A stretch of 6,434 nucleotides of DNA, from assembly GCA_020723225.1 (NCBI GenBank), contig DYJG01000153.1:1-6434 (forward strand), read 5' to 3'. The notes beneath the pieces are model-generated. The model saw only the letters and a list, made by a program, of their open reading frames with translations, was not told the origin of the DNA and searched no databases. How positions within the stretch are numbered: the first letter of the stretch is position 1; each line of letters starts with the position of its first letter. This document shows positions 1 through 4,247 of the stretch, one piece after another. This stretch comes from Desulfobacca acetoxidans (GTDB lineage: Bacteria > Desulfobacterota > Desulfobaccia > Desulfobaccales > 0-14-0-80-60-11). A program made the translations under genes and the position numbers.

Positions 1-113
1 TCAAAGGCCGCCACCTCCGGCCCCTGGACCACCCAGCCGGAGAGGATCGCCCGCCGGGCCGCGGCCGCCTCCTCCTCTCCCAAGGTGGGGCGGGCTACCT
101 GGATCTGGGTCAT
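1..113 (-). CDS. DegT/DnrJ/EryC1/StrS-family aminotransferase, N-terminal fragment (cut by window edge)
   Basis: Only the first 37 codons are visible; the rest lies beyond the left edge. The protein begins MTQIQVARPTLGEEE and continues through ILSGWVVQGPEVAAFE. This matches the typical opening of PLP-dependent sugar aminotransferases: a short strand, then P-x-L-G-x-E-E, then S-G-W-x-x-Q-G-P-x-V-x-x-F-E. Family members transaminate nucleotide-linked keto-sugars for O-antigen, capsule or glycan modification in the cytoplasm. The start is the ATG at 113-111, preceded by an AAGGAG ribosome binding site at 126-121 with a 7-base spacer. The PLP-binding lysine and substrate-specificity regions are outside the window, so the exact sugar cannot be named. 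It is divergent from the membrane-protein gene at 262. Confidence 0.85.
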   Translation of the reverse strand, partial: MTQIQVARPTLGEEEAAAARRAILSGWVVQGPEVAAF

Positions 114-261
114 TCCTGGTCTCCTTCAAATCTTGGGGCAAGGGCACAGGGCAGGGTTTAAAAAACTGTTCCCTTCCCCCTATATTTTTCAAATATTTCT
201 TTATATATTCGCCATATTCGGCCGATACACCAATAGCCTGCCGATTGGGAGGAGTATGTCC
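114..261. promoter_or_regulatory. AT-rich divergent intergenic region, probable promoter zone
   Basis: This 148 bp spacer lies between the divergent aminotransferase and membrane-protein genes. Its centre, about 155-235, is rich in A and T (TTTAAAAAA, then TATATTTTTCAAATATTT and TTATATATT) against GC-rich flanks, as expected for promoters serving both directions. Each gene has a clear ribosome binding site at its edge: AAGGAG at 126-121 for the minus strand and GGGAGGAG at 247-254 for the plus strand. I could not find a -35/-10 pair good enough to place either promoter exactly. Confidence 0.4.
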
Positions 262-780
262 ATGACCGAAGAAAAGCCCCCTGAGTCTTTGGAAAGGCCC
301 GCGGAATCTGTGGAAAGGCCCCTGGAATCCCTGGAAAAACCTGGCGTGTCTCTGGAGAAGCCGCCGGAATTCCGGGAGAGGCCGAAAGAGGTGGTCTATG
401 CCACCCGGTTTATGATCGCTTCCCTGGTTTTGGCCGTAATCGCCTTTCCTTTGAGAGGGGCTGAACTCAAACCTCAGCTCTGGTTTATCGGCATCTTCGC
501 CATAGTTTTGACCGTAATATTTACCCTGTTCCTATTATTCATGATCTTGGGCGGCCGCAATTGGGCGAGATTACTGTATGTCACCCTGTTTTTTATAGGG
601 CTGCCTTTTTCGCTCCCCGCGTTCGTCATCACCTTTTCTAAAAATCCCGTGGCCGCGGTGGCCACGCTGGTACAATTGGCTTTGCAAACGATGGCGGTGG
701 TGTTGCTTCTGCAAAAGCCCGTCCGGGACTGGTTTAAATTCGTTAAGCTGCGGAAATTGATGAGTTACCAGGAATTTTAA
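262..780 (+). CDS. Four-helix integral membrane protein with a heptad-repeat N-terminal extension, function unknown
   Basis: The protein is 172 residues if translation starts at the ATG at 262. The alternative ATG at 256 is in frame, but the GGAGG at 248-252 sits only 3 bases from it and an ideal 9 bases from 262. Residues 6-40 are five tandem copies of P-x-E-S-L-E-R/K, a charged segment rich in Glu, Lys, Arg and Pro. Four hydrophobic stretches follow, at about residues 45-63, 73-97, 103-125 and 129-151. A short loop GGRNWAR lies between helices 2 and 3, and the basic tail is KFVKLRKLMSYQEF. There is no cleavable signal peptide, so the repeats and the tail are probably cytoplasmic. The G-R/K-N-W-A-R loop is a feature I associate with small uncharacterised membrane proteins, but I do not recognise a named family. 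The gene converges on the ROK gene with a 4 bp gap. Confidence 0.8.
   Translation: MTEEKPPESLERPAESVERPLESLEKPGVSLEKPPEFRERPKEVVYATRFMIASLVLAVIAFPLRGAELKPQLWFIGIFAIVLTVIFTLFLLFMILGGRNWARLLYVTLFFIGLPFSLPAFVITFSKNPVAAVATLVQLALQTMAVVLLLQKPVRDWFKFVKLRKLMSYQEF
277..381 (+). repeat. Five in-frame 21 bp repeats encoding P-x-E-S-L-E-R/K
   Basis: Five consecutive 21-base units begin at 277, 298, 319, 340 and 361. The encoded heptads are PPESLER, PAESVER, PLESLEK, PGVSLEK and PPEFRER. Bases have diverged between units while the Pro at position 1, Glu at 6 and Arg or Lys at 7 stay constant. This suggests an old internal duplication held by selection rather than a recent slippage tract. The units encode the soluble N-terminal extension of the membrane protein. 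Confidence 0.85.
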
Positions 781-784
781 AAAA

Positions 785-1762
785 TCAGATTTCGTCCAAT
801 TTATCCCAGGCCAGCCGGGCGGCGCCCAGCAGGCCGGCGTCGTCCCCCAATTTGGCGGGGACCACGCTTAAGCCCTCCCGGGGAAAGAGGGTGAGGCGGC
901 GGTAGAGCTCCTCCTGGAGAAAGAGATCGAAGACTTCCCAGGCCCGGGCGAAACGGCCGCCGATGACCACCCGGGAAATCCCCAGGAGGTGAACCACTGC
1001 GGCTATCGCCTGCCCCAGGCTGCGTCCTACCCGCTCAAAGGCCTTAATCGCCAGGGGATCCCGTTGCTGGGCCGCCACCACCAGGGTTTCTCCGCCGATG
1101 GCCTCGGGGTCCGTCTCGTAGAGCTCCCGGAGAAAGGACCCGGCCCCCTTGGCCAACTGTTCCTTGACCCAGGCCACCGCCCAAAAACCCGAAGCCATGG
1201 TTTCCAGGCACCCCCGGTTGCCGCAGTGGCACTTCCTGCCGTCCGGGTCCACCGTCAAATGGCCGATCTCCCCGGAGGTGCCCGCGGTTCCCGACCAGAG
1301 GCGGCCGTTTAAAATCAAGCCGCCGCCCACTCCCGTCCCCAGGGTGATCCCCAACATTTGGGGATGATCCACCCCCGCGCCCAGCCAGTACTCCCCCAGG
1401 GCAAAGAGGTTGGCGTCGTTTTCCAGAAAGAGGGGCCAGGGAGATTTAGGCTGAAGGCAATGCACCAGGGGGCAATTGTCCAAAGCCGGAATATTGGGAG
1501 AAAAGGCCACCCGGCCTTCCTCGGGCAGCACCCGCCCGGCCACCCCCATGGCCATGCCCTTAACCTCCGCTCCCAATTCCGCCGCCTTTTCCTGACAGAC
1601 TGTCAGGTCCGCAGCCAAGGTATGCACCAGCGCGGCCTGGTCGGGCATGCTGGCGGTGGCCCATTCCCAGCGCGCCAGAACCACCCCGCCCCGGTCCACC
1701 AGGGCCAGGCGGGCGTTGGTGCCCCCCAGATCAAGGGCGACGACTACCGGTTCTTTGGCCAT
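785..1762 (-). CDS. ROK-family sugar kinase, glucokinase-like
   Basis: A full-length 325-residue ROK (repressor, ORF, kinase) protein that probably phosphorylates glucose or a related hexose or N-acetylhexosamine with ATP in the cytoplasm. Visible motifs: phosphate-binding DLGGTN (residues 11-16); END (114-116), whose Asp116 is the expected catalytic base; glycine-rich LGTGVGGG (141-148); E-I-G-H (165-168); the zinc motif C-H-C-G-N-R-G-C-L-E (178-187), with His168, Cys178, Cys180 and Cys185 as likely zinc ligands; and GDDAGLLGAA (306-315). There is no N-terminal helix-turn-helix, so it is a kinase, not a ROK repressor. One oddity is VVIGGR at 266-271, where a third Gly is common. The start ATG at 1762 is fixed by the N-terminal strand, yet no Shine-Dalgarno sequence precedes it; a heptamer repeat array begins 8 bp upstream. 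It follows the TsaC/Sua5 gene by 45 bp on the same strand. The true substrate cannot be read from sequence alone. Confidence 0.93.
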   Translation of the reverse strand: MAKEPVVVALDLGGTNARLALVDRGGVVLARWEWATASMPDQAALVHTLAADLTVCQEKAAELGAEVKGMAMGVAGRVLPEEGRVAFSPNIPALDNCPLVHCLQPKSPWPLFLENDANLFALGEYWLGAGVDHPQMLGITLGTGVGGGLILNGRLWSGTAGTSGEIGHLTVDPDGRKCHCGNRGCLETMASGFWAVAWVKEQLAKGAGSFLRELYETDPEAIGGETLVVAAQQRDPLAIKAFERVGRSLGQAIAAVVHLLGISRVVIGGRFARAWEVFDLFLQEELYRRLTLFPREGLSVVPAKLGDDAGLLGAARLAWDKLDEI

Positions 1763-1770
1763 AAAAGAGA

Positions 1771-1805
1771 GTTCAAAGTTCCAGGTTCAAAGTTCCAAGT
1801 TAGAG
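1771..1805. repeat. Heptanucleotide tandem repeat array (GTTCAAA / GTTCCAR)
   Basis: Five 7-base units lie end to end: GTTCAAA (1771), GTTCCAG (1778), GTTCAAA (1785), GTTCCAA (1792) and a degenerate GTTAGAG (1799). They fill almost the whole 45 bp gap between the TsaC/Sua5 stop codon (1808-1810) and the ROK start codon (1760-1762). The alternating unit order resembles the dispersed heptamer families (STRR-type) known in cyanobacteria and seen in other bacteria. Read on the coding (minus) strand it provides no ribosome binding site for the ROK gene. Confidence 0.85.
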
Positions 1806-1807
1806 GA

Positions 1808-2458
1808 TTATCTCTCTTTCAAATCGGGAACAATTTCCGCCAGCTCTTCCTTGCTGATCGCCCCCGGCCGCACCAGACGGGGCGGAGTGGCGGTAACATC
1901 CACGATGGTGGACGGCAGCCCCCCGGGACAGGGTCCGGCATCCAGGATCAGGTCCACCTCCGGTCCGAACTCCCGGGCCACGTCCGCCGCCAGGGTGAGG
2001 GGCTCCCCGCCGGCCCGGTTGGCGCTGGTGCCGGTGAGGGGCAGCCCCAATGCGGCCAGCAGGCGGCAGACCACGGCCTGCCGGGGTTGCCTCACCCCCA
2101 CGGTGCCGGTGCCTCCGGTCACCAGGCCCGGCAGATCGGATTTGGCCGGCAGTATCAAGGTCAAAGGCCCGGGCCAGAAGCGGGCCATCAGCCGCAACGC
2201 GGTCTCCGGCGCTTCCAGGGCCACCTGCCGCACCATCTCTCTATCTGCCACCAAGAGCAGCACCGGCTTCTCTTCGGCCCGGCCCTTAAGGGCAAAGAGC
2301 CGTTTTAAGGCCCCGGGCTGATACGGGTCCACGGCCAGGGCATAAAAAGTCTCTGTGGGCAAGGCCAGGATGCCGCCGGCGGCAAGCAGGCGCCGGCTCT
2401 CCACAAACGCCATAGAAGATTCCGGGTCCCGATCCTGCCACTTAAAGATGCGGCCCAT
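1808..2458 (-). CDS. L-threonylcarbamoyladenylate synthase (TsaC/Sua5/YrdC family)
   Basis: The 216-residue protein carries the full YrdC-domain signature. This enzyme makes threonylcarbamoyl-AMP from threonine, bicarbonate and ATP, the first step in t6A modification of A37 in tRNAs that read ANN codons. Motifs in order: LPTETFYAL (33-41; the usual form ends YGL, so Ala replaces Gly), K-G-R (58-60), KP (64-65), WPGPLT (95-100), GVRQP (121-125), TGTSAN (142-147), STIVDVT (183-189) and RPGAIS (197-202). The length fits the single-domain TsaC/YrdC form; the C-terminal Sua5 domain is absent. The ATG at 2458 is the first possible start, since an in-frame TGA lies just upstream. GGGGAAGG is 11 bases from the ATG, rather far for a Shine-Dalgarno, and a strong -10-like element sits only 5 bases upstream. 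The gene leads the likely TsaC-ROK operon. Confidence 0.94.
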   Translation of the reverse strand: MGRIFKWQDRDPESSMAFVESRRLLAAGGILALPTETFYALAVDPYQPGALKRLFALKGRAEEKPVLLLVADREMVRQVALEAPETALRLMARFWPGPLTLILPAKSDLPGLVTGGTGTVGVRQPRQAVVCRLLAALGLPLTGTSANRAGGEPLTLAADVAREFGPEVDLILDAGPCPGGLPSTIVDVTATPPRLVRPGAISKEELAEIVPDLKER

Positions 2459-2463
2459 GTCCC

Positions 2464-2492
2464 ATCATACCTTCCCCGCCTGTTCCTGACAA
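2464..2492 (-). promoter_or_regulatory. Candidate sigma-70 promoter TTGTCA-N17-TATGAT, possibly giving a leaderless mRNA
   Basis: On the minus strand, TTGTCA (2492-2487, 5 of 6 to consensus) is followed after exactly 17 bases by TATGAT (2469-2464, 5 of 6). Five bases later comes the TsaC/Sua5 ATG at 2458-2456. Normal -10 to start-site spacing would put transcription initiation at or within 1-2 bases of the ATG. The G-rich stretch that could serve as a Shine-Dalgarno lies between -35 and -10, so it would not be in such a transcript. The match is visual and unscored; a promoter farther upstream with use of GGGGAAGG remains possible. Confidence 0.5.
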
Positions 2493-2526
2493 GGCTTGAC
2501 GGTAATTTCTGGGCAGGTTAAAAAAT

Positions 2527-2614
2527 TAAAGTGAGCAGTGAGCAGTAAGCAGTAAAAAAATTCTTACCCGGCCTTTCTTTACTGCTTACTGCTCACTGCT
2601 TACTGCTCACTTTA
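2527..2614. repeat. Inverted pair of GTRAGCA heptamer arrays, potential large hairpin
   Basis: The left arm has three 7-base units from 2531 (GTGAGCA, GTGAGCA, GTAAGCA) and then GTAAA. The right arm carries four units of the same family on the opposite strand (2583-2610). The inner 23 bases of each arm (2534-2556 and 2578-2600) are perfectly complementary around a 21-base spacer (2557-2577). Beyond that the arms differ by one unit, and both end in TAAAG/CTTTA at the outside. The outer right edge runs into the A of the DUF89 start codon at 2614. The array occupies much of the divergent spacer between the TsaC/Sua5 and DUF89 genes and could form a stem in DNA or RNA. Confidence 0.9.
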
Positions 2615-3480
2615 TGAAACCCATGACCATCCAACCGGAATGCTACGACTGCCTGCTGCGCCTGGTGCATCTCACCGTGGACCTGGCGGGGGGCGGTCCT
2701 GAAAAGCAGGAACAAGCCAGGGAAGTATCCCGGAACATCGTCCGCCGGGAATTTCGCCCCAGGGCCATCCCTGCGGCCATCGCCAACCTCTTTCACCGGG
2801 CCATCCGGGACACGACCGGCAACCCCGACCCCTTCCTAAACCGCAAAAACGCGGAAACGGCCTACCTGGGCCGCATGTACGCGCGCATCGCGGCCTCTTA
2901 TCATGGAGACCCGGATTCCCTCCTCAGGCTGGCGGTGGTGGGCAATGCCATTGATTTTTTCCGGGAGGAGGAGGAAGTCACCCGGGAGATCCTCTCCCAG
3001 GTCAAGTGGACCAGGGCCGATCTGGGGCCCTGGCGCCGCCGGCTGGAGAATGGGCCGGGCCTCCTTCTTTACCTGGCGGACAACGCCGGAGAGCAGTTCT
3101 TTGACCTGCCCCTGGTCAGCCATTTGCGGGGCATGGGCTGGCAAGTCCTCTATGTGGTCAAAGGAGGTCCCATCCAGAACGATCTTACCCGGGCCGATCT
3201 TCAGGCCTCCGGCTTGGGGGAGGCCCTGGAACCGGTGGCGGATACCGGCGCGGCCACCGTGGGCCTGGTGCTGCCGGAGGCCGGCGCCGCGTTTCAGAAA
3301 CTCCACCGGCAGGCAGACCTCATCCTGGCCAAGGGCATGGGCCATTTCGAGACCATGAGCCATTTAGAAGACCCCCGGCTCTTTTTCCTCCTCCAGGCCA
3401 AGTGCTCGCCCGTGGCCCAGGCCCTGGGGGTGTCTAAGGGATCTTTCGTGTTGCAGCAGGCGGCTGGGGCTGAGCATTAA
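2614..3480 (+). CDS. DUF89/ARMT1-type metal-dependent damage-control phosphatase
   Basis: The 288-residue length fits the prokaryotic DUF89 group. Family motifs in order: a CxxC pair (ECYDC, Cys10 and Cys13); AVVGNAIDFF (107-116); the metal/phosphate-site DNAGE (156-160); KGGPIQND (183-190); VADTG (208-212); AKGMGHFE (239-246); and LLQAKCSPVA (259-268). Known members are divalent-metal-dependent phosphatases that hydrolyse sugar phosphates or damaged phosphometabolites; the true substrate here is unknown. The protein is cytoplasmic, with no signal or membrane segment. Start choice is uncertain: the ATG at 2614 and the ATG at 2623 (MTIQPEC) both keep the CxxC, and neither has a Shine-Dalgarno because a repeat array occupies the upstream bases. 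It is divergent from the TsaC-ROK pair, so a role with phosphorylated sugars is tempting but unproven. Confidence 0.9.
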   Translation: MKPMTIQPECYDCLLRLVHLTVDLAGGGPEKQEQAREVSRNIVRREFRPRAIPAAIANLFHRAIRDTTGNPDPFLNRKNAETAYLGRMYARIAASYHGDPDSLLRLAVVGNAIDFFREEEEVTREILSQVKWTRADLGPWRRRLENGPGLLLYLADNAGEQFFDLPLVSHLRGMGWQVLYVVKGGPIQNDLTRADLQASGLGEALEPVADTGAATVGLVLPEAGAAFQKLHRQADLILAKGMGHFETMSHLEDPRLFFLLQAKCSPVAQALGVSKGSFVLQQAAGAEH

Positions 3481-3502
3481 TCCCCTTTACCCCGGTCTAT
3501 CT

Positions 3503-3767
3503 TTACCCACAAATGGAGTGGGTGAAACAAGTTCATAACGGGTATAAAGTACTTGCGGGCCTTACGCCCCCCTCACCCTACCCTCTCCCCCCGCGGGGGG
3601 AGAGGGGAAATGCTTGGCAGATCCATATGATACACCTTTTGGTATAAAAATGCCTTGCAGTTCCCTCTCCCCCCATTGGGGGGAGAGGGCTAGGGTGAGG
3701 GGAGGGTGCGCACATGGCATTGCTTATTTTCCACCATAGCCTCACCACCCTCACCACTTGTGGGTAA
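3503..3767. repeat. Imperfect outer inverted repeat bracketing the palindrome cluster (possible MITE-like unit)
   Basis: The 22 bases at 3503-3524 (starting TTACCCACAA) match the reverse complement of 3746-3767 at 19 of 22 positions. The arms face inward around about 220 bp of non-coding DNA that contains the palindromes. An ATCT lies directly left of the left arm (3499-3502) and two bases right of the right arm (3770-3773), a weak hint of a target duplication. The layout resembles a small non-autonomous element, but nothing shows mobility; G-rich, low-complexity composition could also explain the match. Confidence 0.4.
3569..3702. repeat. Pair of GC-rich palindromes in inverted arrangement (REP/BIME-like)
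   Basis: Palindrome A (3581-3606) is a perfect 26-base palindrome with arms CCCTCTCCCCCC. Palindrome B (3663-3689) has the same 12-base arms around an ATT loop. Flanking them, CCCCTCACCCTA at 3569-3580 is exactly complementary to TAGGGTGAGGGG at 3691-3702. The whole can therefore fold either as two small hairpins or as one long stem with 24-25 base arms. CCCTCACCCTA(A)CCCTCTCCC is a motif I recall from extragenic palindromes in many bacteria. Roles as a transcript 3' end stabiliser, terminator or gyrase/IHF-type site are possible but not shown. Confidence 0.85.
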
Positions 3768-3806
3768 CGATCTGGCTGGAGGGAAAGGGGAATGCAAGGC
3801 ATATCC
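3609..3806 (+). repeat. Three dispersed copies of an AATGC...GCA..TCC motif
   Basis: The copies are AATGCTTGGCAGATCC (3609-3624), AATGCCTTGCAGTTCC (3649-3664) and AATGCAAGGCATATCC (3791-3806). The first and third share a longer context, GGGGAA before the core and GATACA after it, indicating a partial direct duplication of about 30 bases. The third copy lies 44 bases upstream of the metal-binding protein start, so it could be a regulatory site, or just debris of local duplication. Confidence 0.5.
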
Positions 3807-3849
3807 AGGAGATACAAATAATCGTAAATTTATTTACCAGGAGAGAAAC

Positions 3850-4050
3850 ATGCCGGAAATCAAAGTTAAAGGAATGAGTTGCGCCCATTGCGCCGGAGCG
3901 GTGACCAAGGCCTTGCAAAGCCTGCCGGGAGTCTCGGAGGTGCAGGTGGACCTGGCCGGCGGCCGGGTCGCCTACCAGAGCGCCGCGCCCATCTCCCCGG
4001 ACGACCTGGCCCGGGTGATCAAGGCCGCGGGCTTCGAGGTGTCGGAGTAG
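3850..4050 (+). CDS. CopZ-like heavy-metal-associated (HMA) domain protein
   Basis: This 66-residue protein is one HMA domain. GMSCAHC (residues 8-14) is the M-x-C-x-x-C metal loop, with Cys11 and Cys14 binding Cu(I) or another soft metal. The ferredoxin-like fold is visible as EIKVKGM strand, AGAVTKALQSLPGV helix, VQVDLAGGRVAYQ hairpin, and ISPDDLARVIKAAGFEV helix and strand. It probably acts as a cytoplasmic metallochaperone handing metal to a P-type ATPase. The ATG at 3850 is chosen because AGGAG (3839-3843) lies 6 bases upstream and the domain begins at once. No transporter or metal regulator gene is in the window, so it stands apart from the usual copper operon. Mercury-binding (MerP-like) use is less likely, since there is no signal peptide. 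Confidence 0.93.
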   Translation: MPEIKVKGMSCAHCAGAVTKALQSLPGVSEVQVDLAGGRVAYQSAAPISPDDLARVIKAAGFEVSE

Positions 4051-4117
4051 CCGATACCAGATTCGCAGGGGTTTCTACTTGCCATGGGCGTGCAAATGCG
4101 CGAGGTGACAGAAATGG

Positions 4118-4143
4118 TGGAGCGGGCCTTCGTGCCCGCTCCA
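4118..4143. terminator. GC-rich hairpin between convergent genes, possible bidirectional terminator
   Basis: A perfect 10-base stem, TGGAGCGGGC (4118-4127) with GCCCGCTCCA (4134-4143), closes a 6-base CTTCGT loop. It lies 67 bases after the metal-binding protein stop and about 105 bases after the DUF6600 stop on the other strand. Neither side has a proper T-run, so it may stop transcription weakly, protect 3' ends, or be another extragenic palindrome. Confidence 0.45.
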
Positions 4144-4162
4144 CTGTCCGAAAAGAAGCCTC

Positions 4163-4198
4163 ACGCAAAGACGCAAAGGCGCAAAGCAAGACGCAAGA
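4163..4198. repeat. Octamer tandem repeat array (ACGCAAAG)
   Basis: Units are ACGCAAAG (4163-4170), ACGCAAAG (4171-4178) and GCGCAAAG (4179-4186), then a CAAG remnant and ACGCAAGA (4191-4198). The array lies in the 197 bp gap between the convergent metal-binding protein and DUF6600 genes. TCACGCAAAGACGCAAAGGCGCAAAG-type tracts are familiar as dispersed extragenic repeats in diverse bacteria. No coding role is visible. Confidence 0.8.
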
Positions 4199-4247
4199 AC
4201 GTCCTAAAAAAGCAAATCCGAATTATGAGCTGACCGCGAAGCGGGCC

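Larger units (their letters stand above)
3481..3849. other. 369 bp gene-free region of nested repeats upstream of the metal-binding protein gene
   Basis: No credible gene is present. The stretch holds an outer imperfect inverted repeat (3503-3524 with 3746-3767), a central palindrome cluster (3569-3702), and three short copies of an AATGC-core repeat. Two GGTATAAA boxes (3541-3548 and 3641-3648) resemble -10 elements, but I found no convincing -35 for either. The last 60 bases are AT-rich and end in the ribosome binding site of the next gene. A small hairpin ACCCAC/GTGGGT (3505-3510 with 3518-3523) lies after the DUF89 stop but has no T-run, so it is not a standard terminator. Confidence 0.7.

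Noticed and set aside
1..192. A 63-codon minus-strand frame starting at 192
   Set aside because: It is in a different frame from the aminotransferase N-terminus at 113, which has both a family match and a ribosome binding site.
85..261. An upstream extension of the membrane protein to an ATG at 85
   Set aside because: It overlaps the divergent aminotransferase coding region and its ribosome binding site, while a good Shine-Dalgarno precedes the ATG at 262.
1358..2321. Long plus-strand open frames over the ROK and TsaC/Sua5 genes
   Set aside because: They are antisense to genes with complete family motifs. Their translations are Gly/Pro/Arg/His-rich without recognisable domains, as expected from GC-rich DNA.
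3569..3702. A CRISPR-like array
   Set aside because: Only two palindromic units are present, in inverted rather than direct orientation, without regular spacers and without cas genes.
3578..3817. A minus-strand 79-codon frame in the gene-free region
   Set aside because: It consists of translated palindromes and the AATGC repeats; the apparent internal protein repeat is simply the DNA repeat.
4200..4247. A terminator for the DUF6600 gene formed by CCGC-TTC-GCGG and a later T6 run
   Set aside because: The stem is only 4 bp and the T-run is too far from it to act as an intrinsic terminator.
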